Virus record (IMG/VR): IMGVR_UViG_3300047319_001335
Location: 1-44,105 of that record
Reading direction: 5' to 3' (one strand)
Source of the DNA: a virus
DNA: 44,105 bases
The notes under the pieces are model-generated. The model was not told the origin of the DNA and did not search any database. It saw only the letters and a program-made list of their open reading frames with translations. The position numbers and the translations under genes are program-made. Shown here piece by piece: positions 7,701 through 16,300 of this stretch. Each line of letters begins with the position of its first letter. The stretch's first letter is position 1.

Positions 7701-10700
7701 TCAGGTCGAGGCCCAGATGGCGGCACAGGCTGCCGCTGAGACCGCCGCGAGCGCGCAAGAGATCCGCCCACGGACGCCCTACGTCCTGCCCAGTGAGATC
7801 CACGCTGCGTCCGACGCGCTGCGCCGCGCCCCCGGCAGCTATGGCTTGACGGGAGGCAGGAGCTCGATCCGGAGCGCGGCCGCCAACATCGGCTCGTTCT
7901 TCCTCGGCAACCGACAGGCAACGGAGCAGGCACGGCTCGAGGCCCAGAGACAGCGCCGGGACCTGACCGGGCTCGAGGGTGAGCAGGGCCGGCTTGAGGG
8001 TGCCCGGTTCCAGTCCGAGGCGCACCTGCACCACCTTCGGGACACGCAGGAGGTCACCCCAGAAGGTCCGGAGTACGACGCCCTCACGAAGCGGGTCGAC
8101 CTTGCCTCGAAGGCGTTCCAGCGCGATACGGACGCAGTCGCGGCAAACGCGAAGCGGATCGAGCACCACACGCAGTTGACGGAGGAGGCCGAGAGGAAGG
8201 CCCAGCCGGGCGGCAGGAACATCGCCCAGAACCTCTTCGGCATCGGGGCGGGTGTCGCTGGGTACCAGATCGCCCAGCAGGGCATTTCGGCCGTTCTCGA
8301 TGCCGCCCTGCCGGCGGCCGAGAAGTGGATCGACATGATGACGGGGTTCCACTCGACGGCGTCCCGGGTCACGACCGACATCGCCAAGCAGACCGAGGCG
8401 CTTCACGGGAACGCTGACGAGGCGCTCGCGAGCGCGGCCGCCACCGCCAACCTGTCGTCGGCGACTCTCGACTACCTGAGCGCGAACCTCAAGACCACCG
8501 TCAGCGTCAAGGCGGGCGCGCAGGCCCAGCAGCAGGCGGAGGACCTGTTCCGAGCAGCCTATGGCGTCCAGCAGGGCAAGCCGCCCGAGGGGCTCTACGG
8601 TGGGTACGGTGGGATCGGCGGTAGTTCCCTCTTCGCGAACCAGTTGGGCGGCGGGCCCGGGTTCACCGAGCAGGTCTACGGCGGCCTCGAGGCGATCCAG
8701 AGCAAGGCCCCGAAGTCGAACCTCTTGGACAATCTCAGCACTGGGCTGACGTTCGCCACCGACACCGGGGTCCGCAATTCGGTCCTGAATGCCCAGAAGG
8801 AGCAGGGCGGCGGGCTCTTGGCGGGCGCCGGCGATGCGCTCGGGCTCCTCGGCGACGCCGCGAACCTCAACGTCGGTGGGTTCACATCCCGGATCACCGG
8901 TCAGGCGAATACCGGGAGCCCGATCGACATCGGCGGCCTCATCGGCGACATCGCAGGGCTCAACTTCGGCGGGATCCAGTCTCGGGTGGCGGCCTCGGCG
9001 GGCCAGCCTGTTGCTGCCGGGCCCTACGACGCGACCGCGGGGCTGTCACCCCAGCAGGTTTCAGCGACCACGGCCCGGATGAAGGAGCTCACCAGCGCCG
9101 CGCAGCGTGGTGCCTCCGCTGTCGCGGACAGCCTGCAAGACGTGACCTACTCGTTCGCGAAGTCGCCGCAGGAGCTCAAGCAGGCCGCCGACGCAGCGGC
9201 TGCCGCGGGGGACCTGCAAGGCTATGCCGGGATCATGCAAACGGGCGTGGTGGCGCGCGTCGGCGGACAGGTGGTCAACGAGAAGCAGTACCAGAAGGTG
9301 GCCGAGCAGACAGCGGTTGGGGCCGGCATCCCGGACATCCAGACGTTGGCGGCCGCGAACGCCCAGCAGCTCCGGGCCCAGCTCGCCACGAACGCGGCCA
9401 ACGTCGCCATCCAGACGGGCGTGCGGGTCCCGGCACAGCTCGGGATGCAGCTCGCTGCGAACCCCCTGATCAACCCGGCAGCCGGTGTCCTGCCGTCACC
9501 CGGATCGGGTGTCTCCTCGGGCTTCTCGTCGGGCGCGAGCTCCGACATCAACAGCTCCCTCGCCCGGGCGAACGAGCTTCAGGGCCAGCTCAACAAGCAG
9601 GCGGACGCCGGGCTCAAGATCGCGCACGACACGGTCGCGGCCAACGGCGGCAACGTGAAGGTCTTCGACGACGCGATGACGTCGGTCAAGGCCTTCGGCA
9701 CGGAGATCGCAGGGCTCCAGACCCAGATCGACTTCACCCAGAGCACGCTCTCGGCGAAGCAGTTCGCCAACCAGATGTTCTTCCTGAACCGCCAGCTCTC
9801 CGACGCGCAGGGGCTGGCCGGTCAGGCCGGCGGGGCGAACAACCTCGGCGCGCTCCAGCGCCAGAGCTTCATGATCGGCCGCGAGCAGCAGTCGCTGGGC
9901 ATGGGCCTCCAGCAGCGCCAGATCACGACGGCCGTGGCCGTCGCGGGCTTCCAAGCTCCCGGCGAGAGCCCCGAGGAGCGGTACGCCCGCCGCGAAGAGG
10001 CGCTGGCGCAGGCGAAGATCCAGCAGCGCCAGCTCAACCTCAACCGCCAGCAATTCGGTGTGCAGGGCCAGATCTTCAACGTGTCGGCGCAGCGCGGTGT
10101 CGGCGACGCCCAGCGTGGGATCGCGATCGCGACGGCCGAGCACGATGCTGCCGGCGTCATCGCCGCGAAGAGCAAGGAGATCGCGGCCGCGCAGGCCAAC
10201 CAAGCTCAGGCGTTCGCGACGGCACAGGCCCAGCTCGACGGTGGGCTCAACAATCTCGGCACGAAGCTCTCGGCGGCCGCCGAGCTCATGGCGCAGGTCC
10301 CGGGCACCACGCTCAGCGCCGCGATGACCGCGATCGACAAGGTGCTCAACGGCAAGGGCGGCATGGCCGACATCGCGCAGCGGTACGAGACGGCCCTCTT
10401 TGCGAGCATCCCGGGCTACACGGCCACTGGTCCAACCCAGCAGCAGCAGGACGCCAAGAAGACCGGCAGCAGCGGGCTCCACGCAGCAGGCTTCCTCGGT
10501 ACGACCCGCGGCGCGATGTCGATGACCGTCGGCGAGGCGGGCTCCGAGACCGTCGCGATCCTGCGGAACCCGCGACAGATGATGATCGGGACGGGCGGCG
10601 GCGGGGGCGGGGGCGTCACGGTCATCGTGACCGGCAACACGTTCTCGGGCCGGGAGGACGAGGCACGTCTGGTGCAGCGGATCACGCGCGCTGTTGAGCA

Positions 10701-10752
10701 GGGTCTCGGTCGCAAGGGCCAGCTCATGGGCCTGCGTGGTCCGGCGCATTGA
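4750..10752 (+). CDS. Tape measure protein with an inserted multi-domain block, including an HPr-like domain
   Basis: 2000 residues; ATG directly after the chaperone stop. Residues 1-130 look like a tape measure N-terminus. Glycine-rich VGE-type motifs mark linkers: RYIVGESGPEEL (about 178), TGGYIVGERGPELFVP (about 874) and MTVGEAGSETVAIL (near the end). Between the first two are modules usual in phage polyvalent proteins: VGTWLHEGEIHVD to IAFYDI (about 263-300) and a DUF7178-like region (ARDWYQIA about 377; LSGPKVTPFFGNLSG ending at D497). Residues about 740-828 resemble HPr (GIHGRPS with His754 and Arg756; KGHRIHVEAEG). The rest is coiled coil and hydrophobic helices, expected for a tail-length ruler. 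Residues 1085-1160 are strongly coiled coil. Confidence 0.93.
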   Translation: MTEGRSEQVGGIALGLSLDTAGFSAGVSKAKAELASLEATPVRIRAEIAAPARAQELDVRANLSIDRAAIQGFRSQIEAAMKGLGDAGHIPIQITLGRINYGAIRSEIAAGIGEVPIKVTVAGGGRDSPSAIVAATVAESSGASNQDATTLVKNATRKRGLEPRAMGGPVQPGGRYIVGESGPEELTMHNRGGYVRPMHAGVGARAYRATQLQGGGTFGPGGQPERGYAVGLSSGSPNVVPAGDARGFLRAYHSVQRQGAPYVGTWLHEGEIHVDPADVLTRRRQANILAARNAQIAFYDITRGEEIGTQRRRNDPSPGQMGLGFRATGGAARGTRASVDTFIENKVVRAHADKLREWKDNLLAHAQGIPKALADSARDWYQIARAQAMGDLADFGKQGLGDVGIGAFAAASPGQPWPNNRAILRSILGQGTAPHSTVRLDVPGFGPTQATAPYGYGNWAKAAEIVKTGNIAGLSGPKVTPFFGNLSGKDPDAWTLDARQMRIASKNEITSAPGGGSWQRLVLEQAHEEVWPDLQRMWGLKHRSEAQAVLWAGYGRGEDLGNDWKRTSSHILIPRHPGISVPLSRAGGGFTHASEASALARLRQITDQGGRILPGFTDEAQSINLQIEQMRMANRNTFESPWARRMRESRGVAKEFRMAGGRARKETPFWRQTVRDSYGRLMPRAFSRDEGDPRYQQWARGRGLDETLDFLSMSNPMSAGDPGVFPGEGMGPFTHRMAGGISRKYVVHDPDGIHGRPSQYLAGLMEGLDVRVSAMNASLGNGRYGFDGAGNQIHDWYGLNARKGHRIHVEAEGADAERAHARIKGILSFDPYESRGRTYDPAERASGFADFDPGIGSEYKRLYHRLNKLATGGYIVGERGPELFVPKSLESVIPPDVMARLPKKADGGIVEIGKKPFSYFAPPEDGWIIPNHLRNRIPHAEGGADFSTRGPGGRFTGSRRRRPPYGVAAGEETSPRGPDQYPRSQVEAQMAAQAAAETAASAQEIRPRTPYVLPSEIHAASDALRRAPGSYGLTGGRSSIRSAAANIGSFFLGNRQATEQARLEAQRQRRDLTGLEGEQGRLEGARFQSEAHLHHLRDTQEVTPEGPEYDALTKRVDLASKAFQRDTDAVAANAKRIEHHTQLTEEAERKAQPGGRNIAQNLFGIGAGVAGYQIAQQGISAVLDAALPAAEKWIDMMTGFHSTASRVTTDIAKQTEALHGNADEALASAAATANLSSATLDYLSANLKTTVSVKAGAQAQQQAEDLFRAAYGVQQGKPPEGLYGGYGGIGGSSLFANQLGGGPGFTEQVYGGLEAIQSKAPKSNLLDNLSTGLTFATDTGVRNSVLNAQKEQGGGLLAGAGDALGLLGDAANLNVGGFTSRITGQANTGSPIDIGGLIGDIAGLNFGGIQSRVAASAGQPVAAGPYDATAGLSPQQVSATTARMKELTSAAQRGASAVADSLQDVTYSFAKSPQELKQAADAAAAAGDLQGYAGIMQTGVVARVGGQVVNEKQYQKVAEQTAVGAGIPDIQTLAAANAQQLRAQLATNAANVAIQTGVRVPAQLGMQLAANPLINPAAGVLPSPGSGVSSGFSSGASSDINSSLARANELQGQLNKQADAGLKIAHDTVAANGGNVKVFDDAMTSVKAFGTEIAGLQTQIDFTQSTLSAKQFANQMFFLNRQLSDAQGLAGQAGGANNLGALQRQSFMIGREQQSLGMGLQQRQITTAVAVAGFQAPGESPEERYARREEALAQAKIQQRQLNLNRQQFGVQGQIFNVSAQRGVGDAQRGIAIATAEHDAAGVIAAKSKEIAAAQANQAQAFATAQAQLDGGLNNLGTKLSAAAELMAQVPGTTLSAAMTAIDKVLNGKGGMADIAQRYETALFASIPGYTATGPTQQQQDAKKTGSSGLHAAGFLGTTRGAMSMTVGEAGSETVAILRNPRQMMIGTGGGGGGGVTVIVTGNTFSGREDEARLVQRITRAVEQGLGRKGQLMGLRGPAH
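6967..7233 (+). other. HPr-like phosphocarrier domain within the tape measure protein
   Basis: Residues about 740-828. The strand SRKYVVHDPD leads to GIHGRPSQYLAGLM, matching the HPr active-site pattern G-[IL]-H-A-R-P-A. A variable loop, then NQIHDWYGLNARKG, aligns with the HPr segment around Ser46 (NLKSIMGVMSLG..KG); the regulatory Ser is not obviously kept. It ends with HRIHVEAEGADAERAHARIK, matching the last strand and helix of HPr. The length of about 88 residues equals free HPr. The catalytic His and Arg are kept, so phosphate transfer is possible but untested. Confidence 0.7.
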
Positions 10753-12287
10753 CGCAGGAGCTGTGGTCGGGCCAGTCGAACCCACTGGATCCCAACCGGA
10801 AGACGTTCAAGAAGATCCGGATCTGGATCAACGGTGCCGACTACGCCCTGAAGTACGTGGTGTGGCAGCTCTCGAGCTTCGACATGGCCGCGAACGCCAC
10901 GCCCGCGACAGGGCAGATCACCCTGAAGGACCCCAAGCGCGAGCTCGACTTTCAGGGCGGCGAGACGGTCAAGGTCGAGATCGACGACGAGCTCGTGTGG
11001 ACGGGCTACGTCTTCACGATCGGACGCGGGTACTGGTTCGCCGACTACGTCGGGAGCCAGAAGGTGTCAGGCCGGCGCTGGGATCTCGGCCTCGTCGACC
11101 TGAACATCCTGTTCGACAAGCTCTACATGTACAACCACGCGCACCCGGACCACTTCCCCGACGCCGGCGGTGACTTTCCGGGCGGCGTGGTCCCCGTCGG
11201 GACGACCGATCGCCAGTACCTGATGGGGGTGCTCAAGGACACCGACATCAACCTCGTGCGCCCGCCGATCAACACCACGTCGCGGGTGAAGGAGACCTCG
11301 GTCATCGTCGCCGGGCCCGACAAGGGCCAGCTCATGGGCGCCGGCGCCGTCCTGCGCGCGCTCCTCGTCGACATCGCCGGCAACGCGAACAAGGCAGCTC
11401 AGGGCTCGATCGTCTGGTACATCAACCCGGCCGGCTACCTCGTGTACACGGCTCTGGACACGAACGTGGCGCCCTTCGCCGTGACTGACGATCCGCTGGT
11501 GAACCCGGGCGTCGCGGTGCGCGGTCTCCAGCTCACCTCGAGCATCGCGTCGATCAAGGACGACGTCATCGTCTTCGCGACCGAGCTCGACCCTGATCCG
11601 GCGAGCAAGCAAACCCAGTTTCGGTTCCGGCGCTACACGAACACCGCCTCGATCGCCAAGTACGGGCGGTTCCAGTACGCCGAGAACGAGCCCGGCTACC
11701 TTCAGGACAGCGTCGATGCGCGGGCGATCAAGATCCTGACGCAGGAGGGCACGCCGGCCCAGAGCGCGACGTTCACGATCTTCCGCCCCGGGCTCTACCC
11801 GGGCCAGATCGTCACGGTCTGGTCGCGCCCGTGGAAGTACGGCCAGAACCTGCCGATCCGCTCGATCCGCCTGACGTTCCTGACGCCCTCGTTCGCCCAG
11901 TGGGACGTGGTGGCGAGCTTCGACACGCAGGACCCGTGGGGCCTGATCATGGCGATGCGCCGACCGCCGACCCGGGGCTTCATCCCGCCCCGGTTCTCCG
12001 CGGTCAGGCTCAAGCCCGGCGACCCGACGCCGGCGCGCCCCACCTACACGTACATCTCCGAGGAGCCGAAGTCGCTGGGCGGCGACGTGTACCAGACGAG
12101 CTACGGCTACATCCGGTACTCGATCGCCGTCCACGTCGGTGGCCTGCGCGGGATCTCGAAGGAAGACGGCAGCTCAGGCGACGAGCTGTTCTTCTGGGAG
12201 AGCTCGCCCCAGAAAGGCCTGTTCAAGCTGCTCTCGCCGTCAAAGGGCAGGGTCTACGTCCAGTACCACGTTGCGAACAACCTCTGA
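10749..12287 (+). CDS. Baseplate hub / minor tail protein (gp27/Tal-like)
   Basis: 512 residues; TTG start overlapping the tape measure stop as TTGA. The opening (FKKIRIWINGADYALKYVVW ... GQITLKDPKRELDFQGGETV ... VWTGYVFTIGRG) has the hub domain 1 pattern of a coordinate-frame strand set with an axis-offset motif. A second domain (LMGAGAVLRALLVDIAG ... SIVWYINPAGYLVY) and a late FRPGLYPGQIVTV / SIRLTF barrel follow. This is the arrangement of gp27/gpD-like baseplate hubs. About 355 residues of it are recognisably related to the middle of the 1343-residue protein downstream, so the phage has two hub-like modules. No lysozyme motif is visible. Confidence 0.72.
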   Translation: MTQELWSGQSNPLDPNRKTFKKIRIWINGADYALKYVVWQLSSFDMAANATPATGQITLKDPKRELDFQGGETVKVEIDDELVWTGYVFTIGRGYWFADYVGSQKVSGRRWDLGLVDLNILFDKLYMYNHAHPDHFPDAGGDFPGGVVPVGTTDRQYLMGVLKDTDINLVRPPINTTSRVKETSVIVAGPDKGQLMGAGAVLRALLVDIAGNANKAAQGSIVWYINPAGYLVYTALDTNVAPFAVTDDPLVNPGVAVRGLQLTSSIASIKDDVIVFATELDPDPASKQTQFRFRRYTNTASIAKYGRFQYAENEPGYLQDSVDARAIKILTQEGTPAQSATFTIFRPGLYPGQIVTVWSRPWKYGQNLPIRSIRLTFLTPSFAQWDVVASFDTQDPWGLIMAMRRPPTRGFIPPRFSAVRLKPGDPTPARPTYTYISEEPKSLGGDVYQTSYGYIRYSIAVHVGGLRGISKEDGSSGDELFFWESSPQKGLFKLLSPSKGRVYVQYHVANNL

Positions 12288-12324
12288 TCCGTACACTGGC
12301 CTGCGGGTGGCATGAGGGAGTGAG

Positions 12325-13302
12325 ATGACGGCCTTTCAGGACGACATCGACAACGCGGAGGAGATCACCGACCTGCGCGGGTCGATCGCGACCGACATCT
12401 CGGCGTTCGGTCCCGATACCGGCGCGTGGTCGGACCCGACTGACCTCACGAACAACCAGTCGGCGTGGGTCAGGCTGACGATCTCCGAAGCGTCGCTGGT
12501 CCTGCTCGACACGACGGGCTCGCTCGATGGCAACACCCCGTCGCTGCCCCTCGACACGGAGCTCGCCGTCTACTCAGGCACGCCCTCGGGCGGTCTGACG
12601 CTGATGGGCTCGAACGATGAGGGCAGCACCACGCCGTCGGGCTCGAGTGAGCTGTCGCTGCCGCTGGCCGCGGGCACGTACTACATCGAGGTCGACTCCT
12701 ACAACAACGACGGCCTGATCTTCGTGCTCAACTGGGTCGTCGTGCCCCTGAGCGCCCACTCGTCGGGCGTCTCGGTCTCGATCAAGGACGCCGACGGCAA
12801 CCCGCGCCCGGTGGACGTGGTCCTGACACCCGATGGGCAGGTCCGGCAGGTCGTCGCGATCGCCGGCATCGTCCAGACCTTCGATCAGTCCAGCAGGCTG
12901 GCAACGACCGTGCCCCTGCTGGGCAGTGGCTCCCGGTCCGCCACGACTAGCACGCCCACGACGAGCCGGGCGGCGGACAACAACACCGGTGCCCAGAAGA
13001 ACGGCGGCGACTTCGTACTGCGCGTGACCGCGAACCCGGGCGGCGCAGAGACGCTCTCGGTGAAACTTCAGGTGCAGGACAACATCTCGGGCGCTCTCGT
13101 CGACTGGGTCGACTGGGGTGTCGTCGTGACCGCGGCCAATGGCACGTTCCACCTCCTGTGCTACCCGGGCGCGATCGCTGCCGACGCTGCCGCCGGCACC
13201 AAGGTCAAGGGGCTGCCGCTGCCCAACCAGTTCCAGCTCCTGATCACGCACTCTGGTGGCGGGAGCTGGACCTACGAGATCCGCTGGGTTCCGCTCGACT
13301 GA
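12325..13302 (+). CDS. Beta-rich minor tail protein with PPC-like domain
   Basis: 325 residues; ATG behind GAGGGAGTGAG. Residues about 30-145 read like a pre-peptidase C-terminal (PPC) type jelly-roll: W-rich strand (NNQSAWVRLTISEASLVLLD), TELAVYSGTPSGGLTLMGSN, then LPLAAGTYYIEVDSYNNDG. Residues about 215-325 form another beta domain ending HSGGGSWTYEIRWVPLD. Such domains mediate surface or carbohydrate contact, so a host-recognition part at the tail tip is plausible. It lies between the two hub-type proteins and is separated from the next ORF by only four bases. Confidence 0.6.
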   Translation: MTAFQDDIDNAEEITDLRGSIATDISAFGPDTGAWSDPTDLTNNQSAWVRLTISEASLVLLDTTGSLDGNTPSLPLDTELAVYSGTPSGGLTLMGSNDEGSTTPSGSSELSLPLAAGTYYIEVDSYNNDGLIFVLNWVVVPLSAHSSGVSVSIKDADGNPRPVDVVLTPDGQVRQVVAIAGIVQTFDQSSRLATTVPLLGSGSRSATTSTPTTSRAADNNTGAQKNGGDFVLRVTANPGGAETLSVKLQVQDNISGALVDWVDWGVVVTAANGTFHLLCYPGAIAADAAAGTKVKGLPLPNQFQLLITHSGGGSWTYEIRWVPLD

Positions 13303-13305
13303 CCC

Positions 13306-16300
13306 ATGTCCCTCCTGTTGCTCTTCTCGCAAGAGCAGGCGCCGTCTGGCCCGGTCACGCGCACAGGCCACTTCACGATCGGCGCGTGGGTCGACGCGGG
13401 ACCGGGGCAGAGCTGGGGCGTCGGCGCGGTCATCGCCGGGCGCACGCGGGCGTTGTTCGACATCGACGCGTACACCGCCCACACGATCCTGATCAGCGCG
13501 TGGATCCGACTCGTCCGGGCCTTCGGCATCGACGCTGTTCTCCGGCGCGCGCAGGCCGGCAGCTTCGTCATGGACGCGGCCATCGGCGACCGGCCGAACG
13601 TCTGGCTGGTGGACGCCTACAGCGTCCGCAAGGTGCCCGGCAGCTTCCCGGTGAAGGGCTGGCTGGTTGCCCCGGAGCGCGGGGGCAGCTTCCCGCTGGA
13701 TGCCTTCCTCGTCGGCACCCGCGGTGACTTCGTCATGGACGCCCAGATCTCGTCTCCTGCGACCGTAGGAGGGGCCGTAGAGCTCGATGCGGTCGTCAGC
13801 GACACATACCGGCGCTCTGGGTTCGATCTCGGCGCTGTGGTCCATACAGCGGGCTCAGGCGGGCTGTTCGACGTCGAGGCCGTGGTCGCGCTGGTGCCCA
13901 GCATTCACAGCTTCCCGGTGGATGCCCTGATCCCGCCTTGGTTCAGCGTCGGTGCGTTCGTCGCCCAGTCGTTCCAGATGAGCGCGGAGATCTGGAAACC
14001 CGGCCAGTCGATCACGTTCGACGCGCAGGTGCTGGGTCTGCACTTCGGCTGGGTCGCATTCGATGCGGTGGTCGCACGCGGTTACATCGCGTTCAACGCG
14101 GTGGTGAAGGCGAGCCCGCACGACATCATCCCGTTCATCGCGTGGGTGCGCCGGCTCGACCAGAGCTTCGGTCTGGATGCGCGGGTCGCCGACCACTTCG
14201 GGATCAGCGCCTACGTCCAGCCGAGCTTCACGGTGGGCGCGTTCATCTCGAGCGACTCGGGCCAGAAATACTGGCCGCCGGGCTCTGGCGGTCCGGGCAA
14301 CCCGGGCCCGATCGACCCGGGCACCGGCGAGCCGTGGCTGCCGCCTCACCATCAGGTGCGGATCGAGGTCTTCATCGACGGCAAGGACATGACCGCGCAC
14401 GTCGAGCTCGCCCAGTGCATGTTCGAGCAGCACGCGGGGTCAAGCCCCGGCTCGTTCAGCCTGCCGCTCCGGGGCGCCTTCCCCAAGTACGACGGTGGCG
14501 AGGAGATCCGCGTCGACCTCGACGGCTTCCGGCAGTTCGGCGGCTTCGTGACCAACGTCACGCACGGCTACCACTACCCCTACGTGGCCGGCGAGGACAA
14601 GGACGAGGCACACCCCAACCAGCAGCCGCTGACGCTGCTCGAGGGCACCGACTTCAACGTGCTCTTCGACCGGGTCTACATCTACAACGTGCCGGACGTC
14701 GGGAGCCGGACCCACGGCATCTACACGACGATCGACCCGCTGCCGATGGGCCTGACCGACAAGGAGTACATCTCGGCGGTCCTCTCGAAGTACATCGACC
14801 CCCCGTGGCGCCGGCTCTTCGACTTCACGACCTACGTCGAGGTGACCGGCAACAGCCCGAGCCCGGAACAGCCGTTCACGGTCGAGACCGGCCAGACCCT
14901 GCGGCAATTCCTCACCAGCCTGTCCCAGATGACCAACGCGATCTGGTACATGGACCCCTACTACGCGATCCACAGCCACAGCCGGGCGAACGCGAACGCG
15001 CCGCGGGCGATCACCGACGGCACCGGCACCGACTCAGGCGGCGACCCGACGGGCGGGATCCACTGCCGCGAGCTCAGCGTCGAGTGGACGATCGAGAGCA
15101 CGATGAACGACGTCACCGTGTACGGCACCCTCGCCGAGACGGTCGAGGGCCAGATCATCTTCAGCCGGCGTCAGGATCAGGACCTGATCGACAAGGTTGG
15201 GCTCTGGCAGTACCAAGAATTCCGGTCCGACCTGCACCTCCAGAGCCACGTCAGCGAGCGCGCCGGGATCCTGAAGAGCCGGGCCGACCGGGTCATCCAC
15301 CGGGCCGTCTGCAAGATCTTCGAGAAGGGCTTCCAAGCCGGGCAGGTCGTGTCGCTGTTCAGTGGCGAGTACGACGTCGCTGAGAACATCCCGATCACGG
15401 TCATGTCGATGACCTTCGCCCTGTCGCAGGGGGCCGACGAGGACGGGAAGTGCTACGGCGTCCCGGTCTACGAGCTCCAGATGTCGAACGATCCCGAGCC
15501 GCCGTTCAACCTGTACGACGCGCTGCCGTGGGAATTCCACGACCTCGGCGACTCACCGAGCCACCCGCGGTTCCAGATGCCCCACGTCACGCTCACGACA
15601 AAGGAGCCCGGCAACACGCTGAAGCCCTGCGTCGACAACGGCTGGGTGCCGCTCTGGGCTCCCGGCGACCCGTTGATCCCCGACGGGTCCATCGTGGTGA
15701 CCGATCCCATGTCACCTCCGCCGTGGTGCATCGTCGTGCGGATGGCGGGCGGTCCGCAGCCGTTCTCTGTCTCCCAGCTCATGCTCCCGGGCGACCACTC
15801 CGGGTACAGCGATCCTGCCGGCACCCAGAGCTCGATGTTCGCCCAGCTCGGCTTCATCGGCCACTGGTTCCTGTCGGTTCACGCCCTCGGGCAGACCGGG
15901 TCCGGCAACACCACCGACAACTCCCCGACCATCGTCGCGCCCATAACCCCGGGCGTGGACAACTACGCGCGGATCCAGTGCCTGCTCGACGGGACGGTCC
16001 GCATTCGCCTCTGGCCGGCAACGAAGAGGGAGCCGGAGGCGTGGACCCTGTCAGCGACGCCGAGTTACCAGCCCGGCGTCGACATGGGCGTCGCCGGCCA
16101 CCTTGGTCTGGCGAGCCGGCTGGGGATCCAAGGGACTGTGGAGGTCGCGCTCGCTGGCGATCAGGGGAAGGGCTGGGTCTGGTTCGACTCGCTCGGGTAC
16201 GTCGGCGCGGACCTGATCACGAGCCAGATCATCTACAGCCCGTACCTGCCGTGGACGTGGGGTGTGATCAAGTACCCGGGCGGCACGCGGCCGGCGGGGG

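Noticed and set aside
5698-8406. 902-residue open frame antisense to the tape measure gene
   Set aside because: It is Arg/Leu/Val-rich with no recognisable motif and runs opposite a gene with clear tape measure features; long antisense frames are expected at this GC content.
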